A stretch of DNA of 64,000 bases, taken from Desulfobacteraceae bacterium. Lineage in GTDB: Bacteria; Desulfobacterota; Desulfobacteria; Desulfobacterales; Desulfobacteraceae. Positions 50,299 through 58,749 of this stretch are shown piece by piece. The notes beneath the pieces are model-generated. The model had not been told where the DNA came from and ran no database searches. It was given only the letters and a program-made list of their open reading frames with translations. The first letter of the stretch is position 1, and each line of letters begins with the position of its first letter. The DNA lies in NCBI GenBank assembly GCA_024225635.1, contig JAAEMK010000250.1, positions 16,919-80,918 of the forward strand, in the 5' to 3' direction. Made by a program: the position numbers and the translations under genes.

Positions 50299-51195
50299 TC
50301 ATACGGCAAGGCTGATTTGAGCGGCCTGTCCGCAGCCGTCAATATTCCAGTGAAGGCTGTTGAGGCAAAAATCCGGAACCTCCTCCACACCAACGGGAAC
50401 AGACCGTTTTTTCGCTAAAAGAGATTTACGGTACACGGAGGGACTTGTGCCCTCGATCTTCTTAAACACCCGGGCAAAATAGGAAACATCGTTAAACCCC
50501 ACTGCAAAGCAGATCTGGGAAACGTTCTTATTCTGATTTCCCATCATCCGTTTGGCCGCCTTGATCCGGGAGAGATTAAGATACTCCTTGAACGAGCATC
50601 CCACCGTTTTTTTAAACAGGCGGGAATAATGATACCTGCTCAATCCGTTGATGGCTGCGACATCGTCCAGGGTGATGGGGAACATATAATTACTGCTCAT
50701 ATACTCAAGGGATGGCTGCAATTTTTTCCTGCCCTTGGACATGGACGGTTCAGGCCCGGCCACGGGTGGGGAATGGGTCTTGAAATAAAAGCTGCCGATG
50801 CGGCTTAACGCGATGTTCTCAAAAAAAACCTTGATCTCGGGATAGGTTTCGAGCATCTCAACAAAATCGACCTTGTCAATGGTGTAGCAGGTTGTGGGCT
50901 CCGCCGCCACCATATCAACAATGGAGCGCCCCTTGCCCACAAGGGCCATGAGGCCGTAATACTCTCCGACCGCCAGCGAACCGCTCGGGCGGGAAAAGCC
51001 CTCCTCGGAACAGCGTTCAACGGAAAGGTGGCCGGAGACCACATAACCTATCCGGGTTATCTCCTGGTTTTCCTGTAAGAGAAGGGTTCCTTCGGGGAAA
51101 GAGCGCAATTGAAACAATGATTCAATTTTGTTCCTTGTCCCCGGGTCAAGGGTGCTGAAGGGGGGGATGTGCTGTAGCAGATCACAATTTGTCAT
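50299..51195 (-). CDS. Crp/AraC hybrid transcriptional regulator
   Basis: A 298-residue regulator. The N-terminal half (about 10-135) is a cyclic-nucleotide-binding-type beta barrel (FSTLDPGTRNKIESLFQLRSFPEGTLLLQENQEITRIGYVVSGHLSV, GEYYGLMALVG). The C-terminal half (about 165-270) is an AraC double HTH (LEYMSSNYMFPITLDDVAAINGLSRYHYSRLFKKTVGCSFKEYL, AKRMMGNQNKNVSQICFAVGFNDVSYFARVFKKIEGTSPSVYRK). The last 40 residues are extra. ATG 51195 has AGGAG seven bases upstream. The 290-base leader has a cobalamin riboswitch and terminator, so its synthesis should fall when cobalamin is plentiful. It lies just upstream of flp on the same strand and may control the Tad or gsp operon, but this is inference. 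Confidence 0.9.
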   Translation of the reverse strand: MTNCDLLQHIPPFSTLDPGTRNKIESLFQLRSFPEGTLLLQENQEITRIGYVVSGHLSVERCSEEGFSRPSGSLAVGEYYGLMALVGKGRSIVDMVAAEPTTCYTIDKVDFVEMLETYPEIKVFFENIALSRIGSFYFKTHSPPVAGPEPSMSKGRKKLQPSLEYMSSNYMFPITLDDVAAINGLSRYHYSRLFKKTVGCSFKEYLNLSRIKAAKRMMGNQNKNVSQICFAVGFNDVSYFARVFKKIEGTSPSVYRKSLLAKKRSVPVGVEEVPDFCLNSLHWNIDGCGQAAQISLAV

Positions 51196-51205
51196 TCTCA
51201 AGCTC

Positions 51206-51244
51206 CTAAAAACAAAAATCCCGGCAAGAATATTGCCGGGATTT
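51206..51244 (-). terminator. Regulated terminator between cobalamin riboswitch and AraC gene
   Basis: On the minus strand AAATCCCGGCAA (51244-51233) pairs with TTGCCGGGATTT (51227-51216) around a 5-nt loop, followed by TTGTTTTTA. It lies 57 bases downstream of the aptamer and directly before the ribosome binding site of the regulator gene (AGGAG at 51207-51203). Confidence 0.85.
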
Positions 51245-51301
51245 ACGTTTTTAAATCCACTTAAGGTCTCGACGTCCTTTGTCCGTAAGGATAGTCAATT
51301 C

Positions 51302-51459
51302 ATGCAGGTCGGTCTTCTGACTTACGGATCAACTTACTAGTCGCGCCTTCCCGTTTAAAAAAACAGTGACATAATTGCGACGTTCATCCCCGTTCACAGC
51401 GGCGGGCCCGTCATCGATTTTCACGATGTTCCCATGCTCTATAGTTAGAGCACCTGCAT
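51302..51459 (-). ncRNA. Cobalamin (B12) riboswitch aptamer
   Basis: On the minus strand the P1 strands ATGCAGGT (51459-51452) and ACCTGCAT (51309-51302) pair perfectly and enclose about 158 nt. Between them come a P2-type hairpin (GCTCTA/TAGAGC), GGGAACATCGTGAAAATCGA, the conserved GACGGGCCCGCCGCTGTGAACGG block, CACTG with CGGGAAGGCG, and finally GTAAGTCAGAAGACC. These follow the order of the B12 aptamer consensus (GGGAA-N-GGTG-AA-TC, CGG-CCCGC-CTGT, CACTG...GGGAAGG, GTCAGGAGACC). Ligand subtype (AdoCbl or other) cannot be told. With the terminator at 51206-51244 it is probably an OFF switch. Confidence 0.93.
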
Positions 51460-51750
51460 TCTATAATTTTTACTGACACCATAGGGGGTGGTAAAGAAGT
51501 CCGAAGACCGGCCCAGACAATGTCAGGCGTTACTATCGCCAATGAGATAAAAATAATCGCAAAAAAAGTCAAGCATTAAAATTACTCCCACACACAAAAC
51601 AAAAGCCAGCCCAATGACCAGTGTACGCAAAGAGTAACCGAAGTCTCATTGTCATTTAAAGCCCCTGTCATCAAAAAACAGTGCGCCTTCACAATTTCCC
51701 TTGTAATTTATCATAAAAACGTTATCAATACAGGTTGAGGAGGACAGATC
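51460..51750. other. Divergent regulatory gap between AraC regulator and gsp operon
   Basis: AT-rich, no coding frame with a good ribosome site. It should hold the promoter of the minus-strand riboswitch leader (TATAGA near 51462-51467 read on the minus strand) and the promoter of the plus-strand transcript beginning near the small ORF at 51751 (weak TTGTAA-16-TATCAA match around 51700-51730). No long repeat seen. Confidence 0.4.
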
Positions 51751-51837
51751 ATGACAGGTAACGTCATTAGTGAAAACAAAAACAAAATGCGCAAACAAAT
51801 CCCACTATTCGGCAATAAATTAATAGCAAATATATGA
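51751..51837 (+). CDS. Candidate 28-residue small protein or leader peptide
   Basis: An ATG at 51751 has a near-perfect GAGGAGG site seven bases upstream and reads 28 codons (MTGNVISENKNKM, then RKQIPLFGNKLIANI) to a TGA at 51835-51837. The product is basic and short, with no clear signal or TM. It lies 69 bp ahead of gspG and might be translated as a leader. The strong ribosome site is better than that of gspG itself. It resembles no family I know. Confidence 0.45.
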   Translation: MTGNVISENKNKMRKQIPLFGNKLIANI

Positions 51838-51906
51838 AATCTATCGTATAAAAAGCATTCCTGGACTTATTTAATCCATGGACAACATAATAAAAGAAGG
51901 ATTGAT

Positions 51907-52350
51907 ATGACACTGTCCGCAAAAAATGAAAAAGGATTCACCCTGATCGAACTGATGGTTGTCGTGGTAATTCTGGGAGTCCTGGCCGGACTCATCGTGC
52001 CGAGACTCATGGGAAGAACCGACGAGGCTAAACAGGTCAAGGCCCAGGTGGATATTGCCGCCATCGAGACGGCGTTGAAGCTCTACCGCCTGGACAACGG
52101 CTTCTACCCGCCCACGGAACAGGGGCTCATGGCCCTTGTGGAGAAACCCGCCTCCGACCCCATGCCGGTCAAATGGCATGAAGGAGGCTACCTTGAAAAG
52201 GGCAAGACACCCAAGGACCCATGGAACAGGGAGTACCTATATCTCTGCCCCGGCATCCACGGAGACTTTGACATCATTTCCTACGGCGGCGACGGGGCCC
52301 CCGGCGGCGAGGGAAAGAACAGGGACATAAAGAGCTGGGAACTTGAATAA
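51907..52350 (+). CDS. gspG: Type II secretion major pseudopilin GspG
   Basis: A 147-residue pseudopilin: a short charged leader (MTLSAKNEKG), then FTLIELMVVVVILGVLAGLIVPRLMG with Glu5, cleaved by PilD-type peptidase after Gly. The C-terminal domain carries the GspG signature (YRLDNGFYPPTEQGLMALVEKP, PKDPWNREYLYLCPG, FDIISYGGDGAPGGEGKNRDIKSW) with its calcium-binding loop. AAGGA lies seven bases upstream of the ATG. First gsp gene of the operon. Confidence 0.97.
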   Translation: MTLSAKNEKGFTLIELMVVVVILGVLAGLIVPRLMGRTDEAKQVKAQVDIAAIETALKLYRLDNGFYPPTEQGLMALVEKPASDPMPVKWHEGGYLEKGKTPKDPWNREYLYLCPGIHGDFDIISYGGDGAPGGEGKNRDIKSWELE

Positions 52351-52864
52351 AAAGCGCTCGGGAGAAAACGGTTTTACCATCATAGAACTTGTTATTGTTC
52401 TAGTAATAGCAGGTGTTCTCCTGTTTTTCGCCCTGCCGACGTTCCAGGACGTACACTTTTTTTCAGACCCTGAAAACGCCCTTGGCAAAACGATTCAATT
52501 GATAGACTCGCTAAAAAGAAAGGCAATGACAGACAACAGGGATTATGTGATGCATGTGGACATTGCCGCAGGCCTCATATGGGTTTCCGACGATGCCATG
52601 GACATGGACCAGAAGACAATGAAAGCCGCCCGGGAAAAAGGGATTCGATTCTCGGGCGACACCCTGCTCCTTGACGTGGAATTCCCCGGCGCCATGCCCC
52701 TTGCCTCGGAGGACATCCGGATACGGTTCCGCAGGCAGGGGTATTCGGACATGGCATTGATTCATCTCCAGGAGGAGGAGAACGATGTCACCCTGAAAAT
52801 AGAACCCTTTCTTTCAAGGGTTGAACTTGAGAACAGGAGTGTCTCCTTTGACCAGTGCATGTAA
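52343..52864 (+). CDS. gspH: Type II secretion minor pseudopilin GspH
   Basis: A 173-residue pseudopilin with leader MNKKRSGENG and helix FTIIELVIVLVIAGVLLFFALPTFQ (Glu5 present). The rest is a GspH/FimT-like beta domain (LIDSLKRKAMTDNRDYVMHVDIAAGLIWVSDD, TLLLDVEFPGAMPLASEDIRIRFRRQG). It starts at TTG 52343 and overlaps gspG by eight bases. Confidence 0.92.
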   Translation: MNKKRSGENGFTIIELVIVLVIAGVLLFFALPTFQDVHFFSDPENALGKTIQLIDSLKRKAMTDNRDYVMHVDIAAGLIWVSDDAMDMDQKTMKAAREKGIRFSGDTLLLDVEFPGAMPLASEDIRIRFRRQGYSDMALIHLQEEENDVTLKIEPFLSRVELENRSVSFDQCM

Positions 52865-53261
52865 ACCATGGAATGCGGGAACGGTTGAAGGCTTTACCCT
52901 TCTTGAAATAATGGTGAGCCTCTCCATTGTCGCCATCGTCTTTGTATCCCTGTTCAAGATGCAGTCCTCGAGCATCCTGCTTGCCGGATACGGCAAATTT
53001 CATTCAACCGCCCCCTTTCTTGCGCGGCAGACCCTCACCCAAATCGAAGGGGATCTTGACGATGATGCCTCCCCCTCGGGTGATTTTGGGGACGGTTTCC
53101 CAGGATACCAATGGGAGGCGCGGATAACCGACTACCAGACCTATGATTCCGCAATTATTCCGGAATCGGCCGCAAAACGGCTCAAGCGGGTGGAGATCGA
53201 AATCCTGCGGGGAGAGAACCGGTTCACCCTGAATACCTGGAGATATCTTGGCAATGAATAG
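52848..53261 (+). CDS. gspI: Type II secretion minor pseudopilin GspI
   Basis: A 137-residue minor pseudopilin: leader, then EGFTLLEIMVSLSIVAIVFVSLFKMQSSSI (Glu5 present) and a short C-terminal domain (FLARQTLTQIEGDL, FPGYQWEARITDYQ, LKRVEIEILRGENRFTLNTWRYL). The 5' end overlaps gspH. TTG 52848 with AGGAG seven bases upstream is preferred; GTG 52839 or TTG 52821 would only lengthen the leader. GspI with J and K forms the pseudopilus tip. Confidence 0.88.
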   Translation: MTSACKPWNAGTVEGFTLLEIMVSLSIVAIVFVSLFKMQSSSILLAGYGKFHSTAPFLARQTLTQIEGDLDDDASPSGDFGDGFPGYQWEARITDYQTYDSAIIPESAAKRLKRVEIEILRGENRFTLNTWRYLGNE

Positions 53262-53919
53262 GGGATTCACGCTGATAGAGATCCTGATCGCAGTCCTGAT
53301 CTTCGGGGTGTTGATGACCACCCTGTTCACCTCGTTCCAGTCTTTCATCACCTCTTCAACGGTGGTGGGGGACGGGCTTGCCCAGGACGAACGGATCAGA
53401 ACCCTCCTGGGCCACCTGGAAAGGGACCTTGGCGCCCTGTACATCACCCGCCCCCCCCGGTACAAAAAGCCGGCAACCACTTCCGACCCGGACCCGTTCA
53501 GGTTCCACGGCACCCGGGAGAGCGCTGGCGGCACCCAGGTTTCAAAACTTGGTTTCGCCTCCCTCAACCACCTTTCCCTGGGCGGCGCGGATATCCCCGG
53601 CGTGGCAAGGATCATCTACCGTGTAAGGTCCAATGACGACAACGGCATGGATCTTTGCAGGGCCGACACATTGAGACCCTTTGAGGAACCACGGGAGCGG
53701 GCCTGTGATCCCGTTCTCGTCCGTGACATATCGGGGTTTGACCTGACCTATGTGGATGAAGATGGGGATGAGCACACCTCCTGGGACTCTGAATCGGGCA
53801 CCGTCAAGTATACCTTGCCCGTTTCCATAAAATTCAAGATCACCCTCGACACAGGCGATACCCCACGGATCATCGAGACACAGATACCGATTCCCGTCTC
53901 AAGGGAGGCCCTGGATTGA
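53254..53919 (+). CDS. gspJ: Type II secretion minor pseudopilin GspJ
   Basis: A 221-residue pseudopilin: short leader MNRG, helix FTLIEILIAVLIFGVLMTTLFTSFQSFI (Glu5 present), then a large beta domain (LGHLERDLGALYITRPPRYKK, TQVSKLGFASLNHL, VARIIYRVRSNDDNGMDLCRAD, REALD). It starts within the end of gspI; ATG 53254 is preferred to TTG 53248. Confidence 0.93.
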   Translation: MNRGFTLIEILIAVLIFGVLMTTLFTSFQSFITSSTVVGDGLAQDERIRTLLGHLERDLGALYITRPPRYKKPATTSDPDPFRFHGTRESAGGTQVSKLGFASLNHLSLGGADIPGVARIIYRVRSNDDNGMDLCRADTLRPFEEPRERACDPVLVRDISGFDLTYVDEDGDEHTSWDSESGTVKYTLPVSIKFKITLDTGDTPRIIETQIPIPVSREALD

Positions 53920-55028
53920 TACGGGTTGCCAATAATAAAAACGGCATGGCCCTCCTGATCTGCCTTGCCATCATCGCCGTGCTTGCCGCGGCCGGCCTTG
54001 AACTGGGAAAAAGGGTAAGGAGCGCGACCGACCATGCCATTGTTCTCCAGGACAGCTTCCGGGCCGAGGAGATGGCCCTGGCAGGCATCAACCTTGCCAT
54101 GCTCCTCCTGGAAGAGGACGCAAACGCCAATGAGACCGATTCCGTCCAGGAAACCTGGGCCGACCCTGAAGAACTTGGATCGGCAATCGCCTCCCTGGGG
54201 TACGACACCGGCAATATGACCCTCTCCATTACGGATGAACTGGGAAAGATCCAGATAAACGCCCTGTTGAACGAATTTCCCGGGCACGACTTCAACACGG
54301 ACCAGCAGCAGTTCTGGGAACGCTTTCTGGCCCTGCTCATCTCGGCCGACAAGTCCGAGGATACCCGGAGTCCCGTGGAGATCATCAACTGCATCAAGGA
54401 CTGGCTGGACTCAAAGGACGATGATCTTGAAACAGGTCTCTCCGGTGCGGAATCCGCCTATTACCAGGCTCTTGACCCGCCCTACGCCTGCGCCAACGGC
54501 CCCTTTGATATCCTGGATGAAATTTTTCTGGTCAAGGGCGTGTCAAAGGATATGCTTACCCATGAAGCCATTGAGGGATTCGAGGAGGAGGAGAATGAAC
54601 CCCTGGGTTTTTCAGAAGCCTTTACCGTATTCGGAATGGATGATATTGTACCTGAAAAAGGGCGCTACCGGTTTCCTGGGACCATCAACATCAACACCGC
54701 CAATGAAACGATTCTGGCGGCCCTGCTTCCTTCGGGCATGGAAGACCAGGCCGGGGAGCTTGCGGAATACCGGGTTGAGAAGCAGGAGGAGACCGGCAAT
54801 TTTGTAAACACCCTTGACAAGGGGTGGTACAAAACGGTAATCGACCTGTCGGAAAAGGAAAAAAAACGGTTTGACCGCCTGATACGCTACTCAAGCCATA
54901 TTTTCAAGGCAGAGTGCTCGGCAACGGTGGGCAAGACGGAAAAGACGATCATCGCCTGCATTAACAGGAAAAAGGACAAAAAAACCAAAAGATGGACCTG
55001 CGAAACCATCCGGTTGTTGAGGAATTAG
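53916..55028 (+). CDS. gspK: Type II secretion minor pseudopilin GspK
   Basis: A 370-residue tip pseudopilin. Leader MIRVANNKNG, then MALLICLAIIAVLAAAGLELGKRV with no Glu5, as expected for GspK. The large globular domain contains LVEEDANANETDSVQETWADP-like acidic loops, KIQINALLNEF and FINTANETILAALLPSGM, with the saposin-like inserted domain (PVEIINCIKDWLDSKDDD). TTG start at 53916 overlaps the gspJ stop (TTGA). Confidence 0.94.
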   Translation: MIRVANNKNGMALLICLAIIAVLAAAGLELGKRVRSATDHAIVLQDSFRAEEMALAGINLAMLLLEEDANANETDSVQETWADPEELGSAIASLGYDTGNMTLSITDELGKIQINALLNEFPGHDFNTDQQQFWERFLALLISADKSEDTRSPVEIINCIKDWLDSKDDDLETGLSGAESAYYQALDPPYACANGPFDILDEIFLVKGVSKDMLTHEAIEGFEEEENEPLGFSEAFTVFGMDDIVPEKGRYRFPGTININTANETILAALLPSGMEDQAGELAEYRVEKQEETGNFVNTLDKGWYKTVIDLSEKEKKRFDRLIRYSSHIFKAECSATVGKTEKTIIACINRKKDKKTKRWTCETIRLLRN

Positions 55029-55037
55029 AGGCATTTT

Positions 55038-56471
55038 ATGAACAGAACGATCCTTGGACTTGACATAGGCACCAACTCTTTGACGGCCGTTATCGTTGAA
55101 AAGCCGTTAAAGGGATTTTCCATCAAGGAGAGCGTGACCATCCCCTTTGACGACCTTGAGAACCAGGAGAATTCCAACACAGATGAGACGGAAGCCACTC
55201 CTTTTGAGCGGGCCGTTTCCCTTCTTTTGGAAAAGATCGACTGCAAGGGCGTCTCCTCCGTGGCCGTGGCCATCCCCTCCTCCTCCGTATCGTTCAGGAA
55301 CATCTCCCTTCCGTTCCGCTCCGCCAAAAAGATACGGCAGGTCCTTGGGTTTGAGCTGGCCTCCCGTCTTCCCCTGGCGGACGAAACCTATATATCGGAT
55401 TTCACCCGGCCCGAACGAACCGGCGCAAATGATTTTCCCCCGTTGTTGACGGCATCGGTTCCGGACGCTGTCCTCGGGTCCTGGTTTTCCGTCCTGGAAG
55501 CAGCAGACCTGAGACCCTCCCTCATCACGGTCCAGGGCTACATCGCCGCCGACCACCTGCTTGAGTCCGGCAACGGCGAGGAGCACACCCTGTTGATCGA
55601 CCGGGCCGAAGATCACACCACCCTGTGCCTTGGGGTCAATGGAACCATCGTCCAGGTCCGGTCCCTGGGAGCAAACCTTTCCGTAACCGCCCTGGCAAGG
55701 GCCATTCAGCAGACCGTTCGAGGCGAACACCAGCGGTCCCAGGATGGGTTCATGCCCCAAAGATGCATCATCACCTCCCGGGAAGCGGATGATGAAGCCC
55801 TGTGCGGCCCCCTTGAAGAGGCCCTGGGATATCCGGCAGGCTGTGCCGGCACCAGTCCTCAACCGCTCAATGCGGTTTCGGCCGCCCTTGCCAATGTGAC
55901 ATCCAGGCCTGTCTTCAATTTCTGCCAGGGAGACTACTCCGAGGATTCCATCCTGAAACGCCATACGGCCAATATCGTTGTGCTGCTCATCTTTGTTGTC
56001 ATGGCGTTTTCAGCCTTTCTCCTCAAGGTCCATGCCGACATCTCCTACATGGAGAACAACGCTTCCGAACTTGACAAGGCCACCATCGCCGTGTTCAAAA
56101 AGAGCTTTCCAAAGGTAAAAAAGATCGTTGATCCCCTGATGCAGATGAAGATAGAGCTCAAACAGCTTAAGGAGACCTCGGGTCTTTCGGGGGAGGGAAG
56201 CGCCCCCCAGGAAGGACTCCACCACAGCTGCGTTGATATTTTAGCTGAGTTGTCACAAAAGATACCCATGTCCATAGACGTTGAAACCAACCGGTTTATA
56301 CTGAACCCGGGCCGCATTCTCCTGTCCGGGTCCACGGCAAACTTCAACGATGTGGACAAAATAAAGGGACTGCTTGAAGGATCGGATCTTTTCAAGCAGG
56401 TGGAGATCCAGAGCGCCGCGGCAGATAAAACAGGCAAACGGGTTCGATTTAAATTTGTCATTACCCTATAG
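55038..56471 (+). CDS. gspL: Type II secretion inner-membrane protein GspL
   Basis: A 477-residue protein: an actin-like (PilM-type) cytoplasmic domain (about 1-310, TILGLDIGTNSLTAVIVEKP, AVAIPSSSVSFRNISLPF, IDRAEDHTTLCLGVNGTIVQVRSL), one TM (NIVVLLIFVVMAFSAFLLKV, about 313-335) and a periplasmic coiled-coil/ferredoxin-like domain (VDILAELSQKIPMSIDVETNRF). It links GspE in the cytoplasm to GspM. Nine bases after gspK. Confidence 0.9.
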   Translation: MNRTILGLDIGTNSLTAVIVEKPLKGFSIKESVTIPFDDLENQENSNTDETEATPFERAVSLLLEKIDCKGVSSVAVAIPSSSVSFRNISLPFRSAKKIRQVLGFELASRLPLADETYISDFTRPERTGANDFPPLLTASVPDAVLGSWFSVLEAADLRPSLITVQGYIAADHLLESGNGEEHTLLIDRAEDHTTLCLGVNGTIVQVRSLGANLSVTALARAIQQTVRGEHQRSQDGFMPQRCIITSREADDEALCGPLEEALGYPAGCAGTSPQPLNAVSAALANVTSRPVFNFCQGDYSEDSILKRHTANIVVLLIFVVMAFSAFLLKVHADISYMENNASELDKATIAVFKKSFPKVKKIVDPLMQMKIELKQLKETSGLSGEGSAPQEGLHHSCVDILAELSQKIPMSIDVETNRFILNPGRILLSGSTANFNDVDKIKGLLEGSDLFKQVEIQSAAADKTGKRVRFKFVITL

Positions 56472-56483
56472 GATAATTTGCGT

Positions 56484-57017
56484 ATGACCCTTTCACAACG
56501 AGACAAAAAGGCATTGATCATCTGCGCCGGCTTTCTGATAGTCTTTGTCGCTTTGCAGTTTATCCTGGTGCCGGCCCTGGACCGGAAACAGGAACTGGCG
56601 GACAGTATTGCGGCCAAGGAAACCGCCCTGGGAGAAATCCTCTCGCTCCAGCGGGAGTATGCCGGGCTCTCCAGGATGAACATGGCCGAAACAGATATCC
56701 TGTCCAGACGGGCCAAAGGGTTCAGCCTGTTCTCCTTTCTGGACACCCTGGCCGAAAAGAGCGGCGTCAAGGACAACGTGGCCTACATGAAGCCCTCCTC
56801 CAGGACCTTCAACGACAAGAACTACGCCATCTCCATGGTCAAGATAAAACTGAACACCCTCTACCTCAAGGAGCTGGTGGATTTTCTATACAGCGTTGAA
56901 AGCTCCCGGAACGGCGTGCACATAAGATCCCTGTCCCTGTCCAAGACAGGAAAGGACCAGACCATGCTCGACGCCATTGTCGAGGCGGAAACCCTGGTAA
57001 AAGGAGGCGCCGCATGA
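56484..57017 (+). CDS. gspM: Type II secretion protein GspM
   Basis: A 177-residue inner-membrane protein: short cytoplasmic N-terminus (MTLSQRDKKAL), one TM (IICAGFLIVFVALQFILVPAL), a coiled coil (RKQELADSIAAKETALGEILSLQ) and a periplasmic ferredoxin-like domain (FSFLDTLAEKSGVKDNVAYMKPSS, VKIKLNTLYLKELVDFLYSVE). ATG 56484 is used; a TTG two codons earlier is possible. AGGA lies ten bases upstream. Confidence 0.88.
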   Translation: MTLSQRDKKALIICAGFLIVFVALQFILVPALDRKQELADSIAAKETALGEILSLQREYAGLSRMNMAETDILSRRAKGFSLFSFLDTLAEKSGVKDNVAYMKPSSRTFNDKNYAISMVKIKLNTLYLKELVDFLYSVESSRNGVHIRSLSLSKTGKDQTMLDAIVEAETLVKGGAA

Positions 57018-57883
57018 TGAACGCAAAAACCGTATTTCTATACCTGGCCTACGCCGTCCTGGCCTTTCTCGTGTTTACCTACCTGCTCTTTCCGGGAAAA
57101 CAGGCCGGCCTTCTCCTGGCCGACAGGCTGAACCATATCAACCGGGAAATGAAGGTGGATCTCAACCCGGTGACCCCGGTGCTGCCCCTGGGATTAAAGA
57201 CCTTGAACCCGGAGGTCACCCTGTTCGACACCACTAGGGTCACCCTGGATTCACTCCTTGTCACCCCGAACCTCTTTTCCCTGTTGAAATCAGAAAGCTC
57301 GGCGGATTTCACAGCCGCGCTCCTCAACGGGGTCGTCAAAGGCCATGTGTCGGCGCCAAGATCCCCAGGCCAATCCGGGCTCACGCTCACATCGACCTTT
57401 TCAGCCCTTGACATCGCCCCCATCGAATTCAACACAGGAGAGACCGGCCTGCGGTCCCGTTTCACCCTGGACGGCACCTTTGATTACGGAGCCGGACAGG
57501 CCCCGGGCAATGCCAAAGGAACCCTTCGCCTTTCAAATCTTGTTACCGAGGTCAGCAACCCCCTGCTTGAAAAGCTGGGCATCTCAGAATTTCATTTCAC
57601 CACCGTTGACCTGGCCTACACCATAAAGAAGAACCGGATGGAGATCCAAAGTTTCAAGGCCCTGGGAAACGAGGCAACCATAACCCTGACCGGCTCGGGC
57701 GTGCTGAACGCTCCGGTTGAAAAAACCAGATTGAACCTCAAGGGAGAGATTCGACCCGATACCGCCTATCTTACCAGCTTTGCCGGGCTATCATCCGTTG
57801 CAATGCTGTTTGACGATTCAAAAAAAGGGGGCATCCCCTTTACCATTTCAGGAACCGTGGAGAAACCCATTTTCAGATTATGA
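57014..57883 (+). CDS. gspN: Type II secretion protein GspN
   Basis: A 289-residue protein with an N-terminal TM (VFLYLAYAVLAFLVFTYLLF) and a beta-rich AsmA-like periplasmic part (LNPVTPVLPLGLKTLNPEVTLFD, SGLTLTSTFSALDIAPIEF, FHFTTVDLAYTIKKNRMEIQSFKALGNEATITLTGSG, GGIPFTISGTVEKPIFRL), as in the GspN family. The ATG overlaps the gspM stop. Confidence 0.87.
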   Translation: MMNAKTVFLYLAYAVLAFLVFTYLLFPGKQAGLLLADRLNHINREMKVDLNPVTPVLPLGLKTLNPEVTLFDTTRVTLDSLLVTPNLFSLLKSESSADFTAALLNGVVKGHVSAPRSPGQSGLTLTSTFSALDIAPIEFNTGETGLRSRFTLDGTFDYGAGQAPGNAKGTLRLSNLVTEVSNPLLEKLGISEFHFTTVDLAYTIKKNRMEIQSFKALGNEATITLTGSGVLNAPVEKTRLNLKGEIRPDTAYLTSFAGLSSVAMLFDDSKKGGIPFTISGTVEKPIFRL

Positions 57884-58749
57884 AAACTCTCTTTACATGT
57901 TTAAATCTCATCTGTTTGACGGTTGCCCTCTATTTTTGCACCGGGATCATGTACAAGCGAATCGAGACCGCGACATACAGCCCTCCCGATCTTTCCCGGC
58001 ATGAGGACAAAGGGGGTCAGGAACGCCAGACCCGGGACGGAAAAAAGCTTTCCGCCGCCCAATCCAGGTCGATCACGGCCCGCAATCTTTTCAAGGCATC
58101 GGTGGACCCGGGCAAGGAGGAGAAGACCGCCCCTGATCTCGATCTTGAAAACCTGGAGGAGTTTGAAAAAACCAAACTCAACCTGAAGCTGTGGGGAACC
58201 GTGTCAGGCGTCGGCAGCCGGTCCTTTGCCGTGATCCAGGAAAGATCAAGCAGAACCCAGGCCCTGTACCACGAGGGGGACAGCGTTTCCGGCGCCGAGA
58301 TCAGAAAGATCCGGCGGTCCAGCGTAATCCTCAACTACAAAGGCAAGAACCAGATCCTGGAGATGGAAACCACCGCCCCAAAGGGACGACGGCGGTCGTC
58401 CACACTGCGATCCCCCAAAATCAGCTCTTCCAGCATGACCATACAACGGTCCGCCATAGATGAAGCCATGGGGGACATGGAAAGCCTGATGAAACAGGTT
58501 AGGGTAAGGCCCCATTTTTCCAAGGGCAAGCCCGACGGCCTATTGCTATACGGAATAAAGAACAATGCCCTTTTCAAGAAAATGGGATTAAGAAACGGAG
58601 ATATCATCATGGGGGTTGACGGCAAAGAGATCACCTCCATCGACGACGCCCTCTCCCTGTACCAGGGACTGCGGCAGGCGTCCGAAGCCAACATAAAACT
58701 GAAAAGGCGAGGTAAGATAAAGGAGATCAACTACCATGTCCAGCAATAA
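57880..58749 (+). CDS. gspC: Type II secretion protein GspC
   Basis: A 289-residue inner-membrane protein connecting the platform to the secretin: a TM (LFTCLNLICLTVALYFCTGIM), an HR domain (about 70-145, LNLKLWGTVSGVGSRSFAVIQERSSRTQALYHEGD, IRRSSVILNYKG) and a C-terminal PDZ domain (about 210-285, VRPHFSKGKPDGLLLYGIKNNALFKKMGLRNGDIIMGVDGKEITSIDDALSLY). Overlaps gspN by four bases and gspD by 14. Confidence 0.93.
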   Translation: MKTLFTCLNLICLTVALYFCTGIMYKRIETATYSPPDLSRHEDKGGQERQTRDGKKLSAAQSRSITARNLFKASVDPGKEEKTAPDLDLENLEEFEKTKLNLKLWGTVSGVGSRSFAVIQERSSRTQALYHEGDSVSGAEIRKIRRSSVILNYKGKNQILEMETTAPKGRRRSSTLRSPKISSSSMTIQRSAIDEAMGDMESLMKQVRVRPHFSKGKPDGLLLYGIKNNALFKKMGLRNGDIIMGVDGKEITSIDDALSLYQGLRQASEANIKLKRRGKIKEINYHVQQ

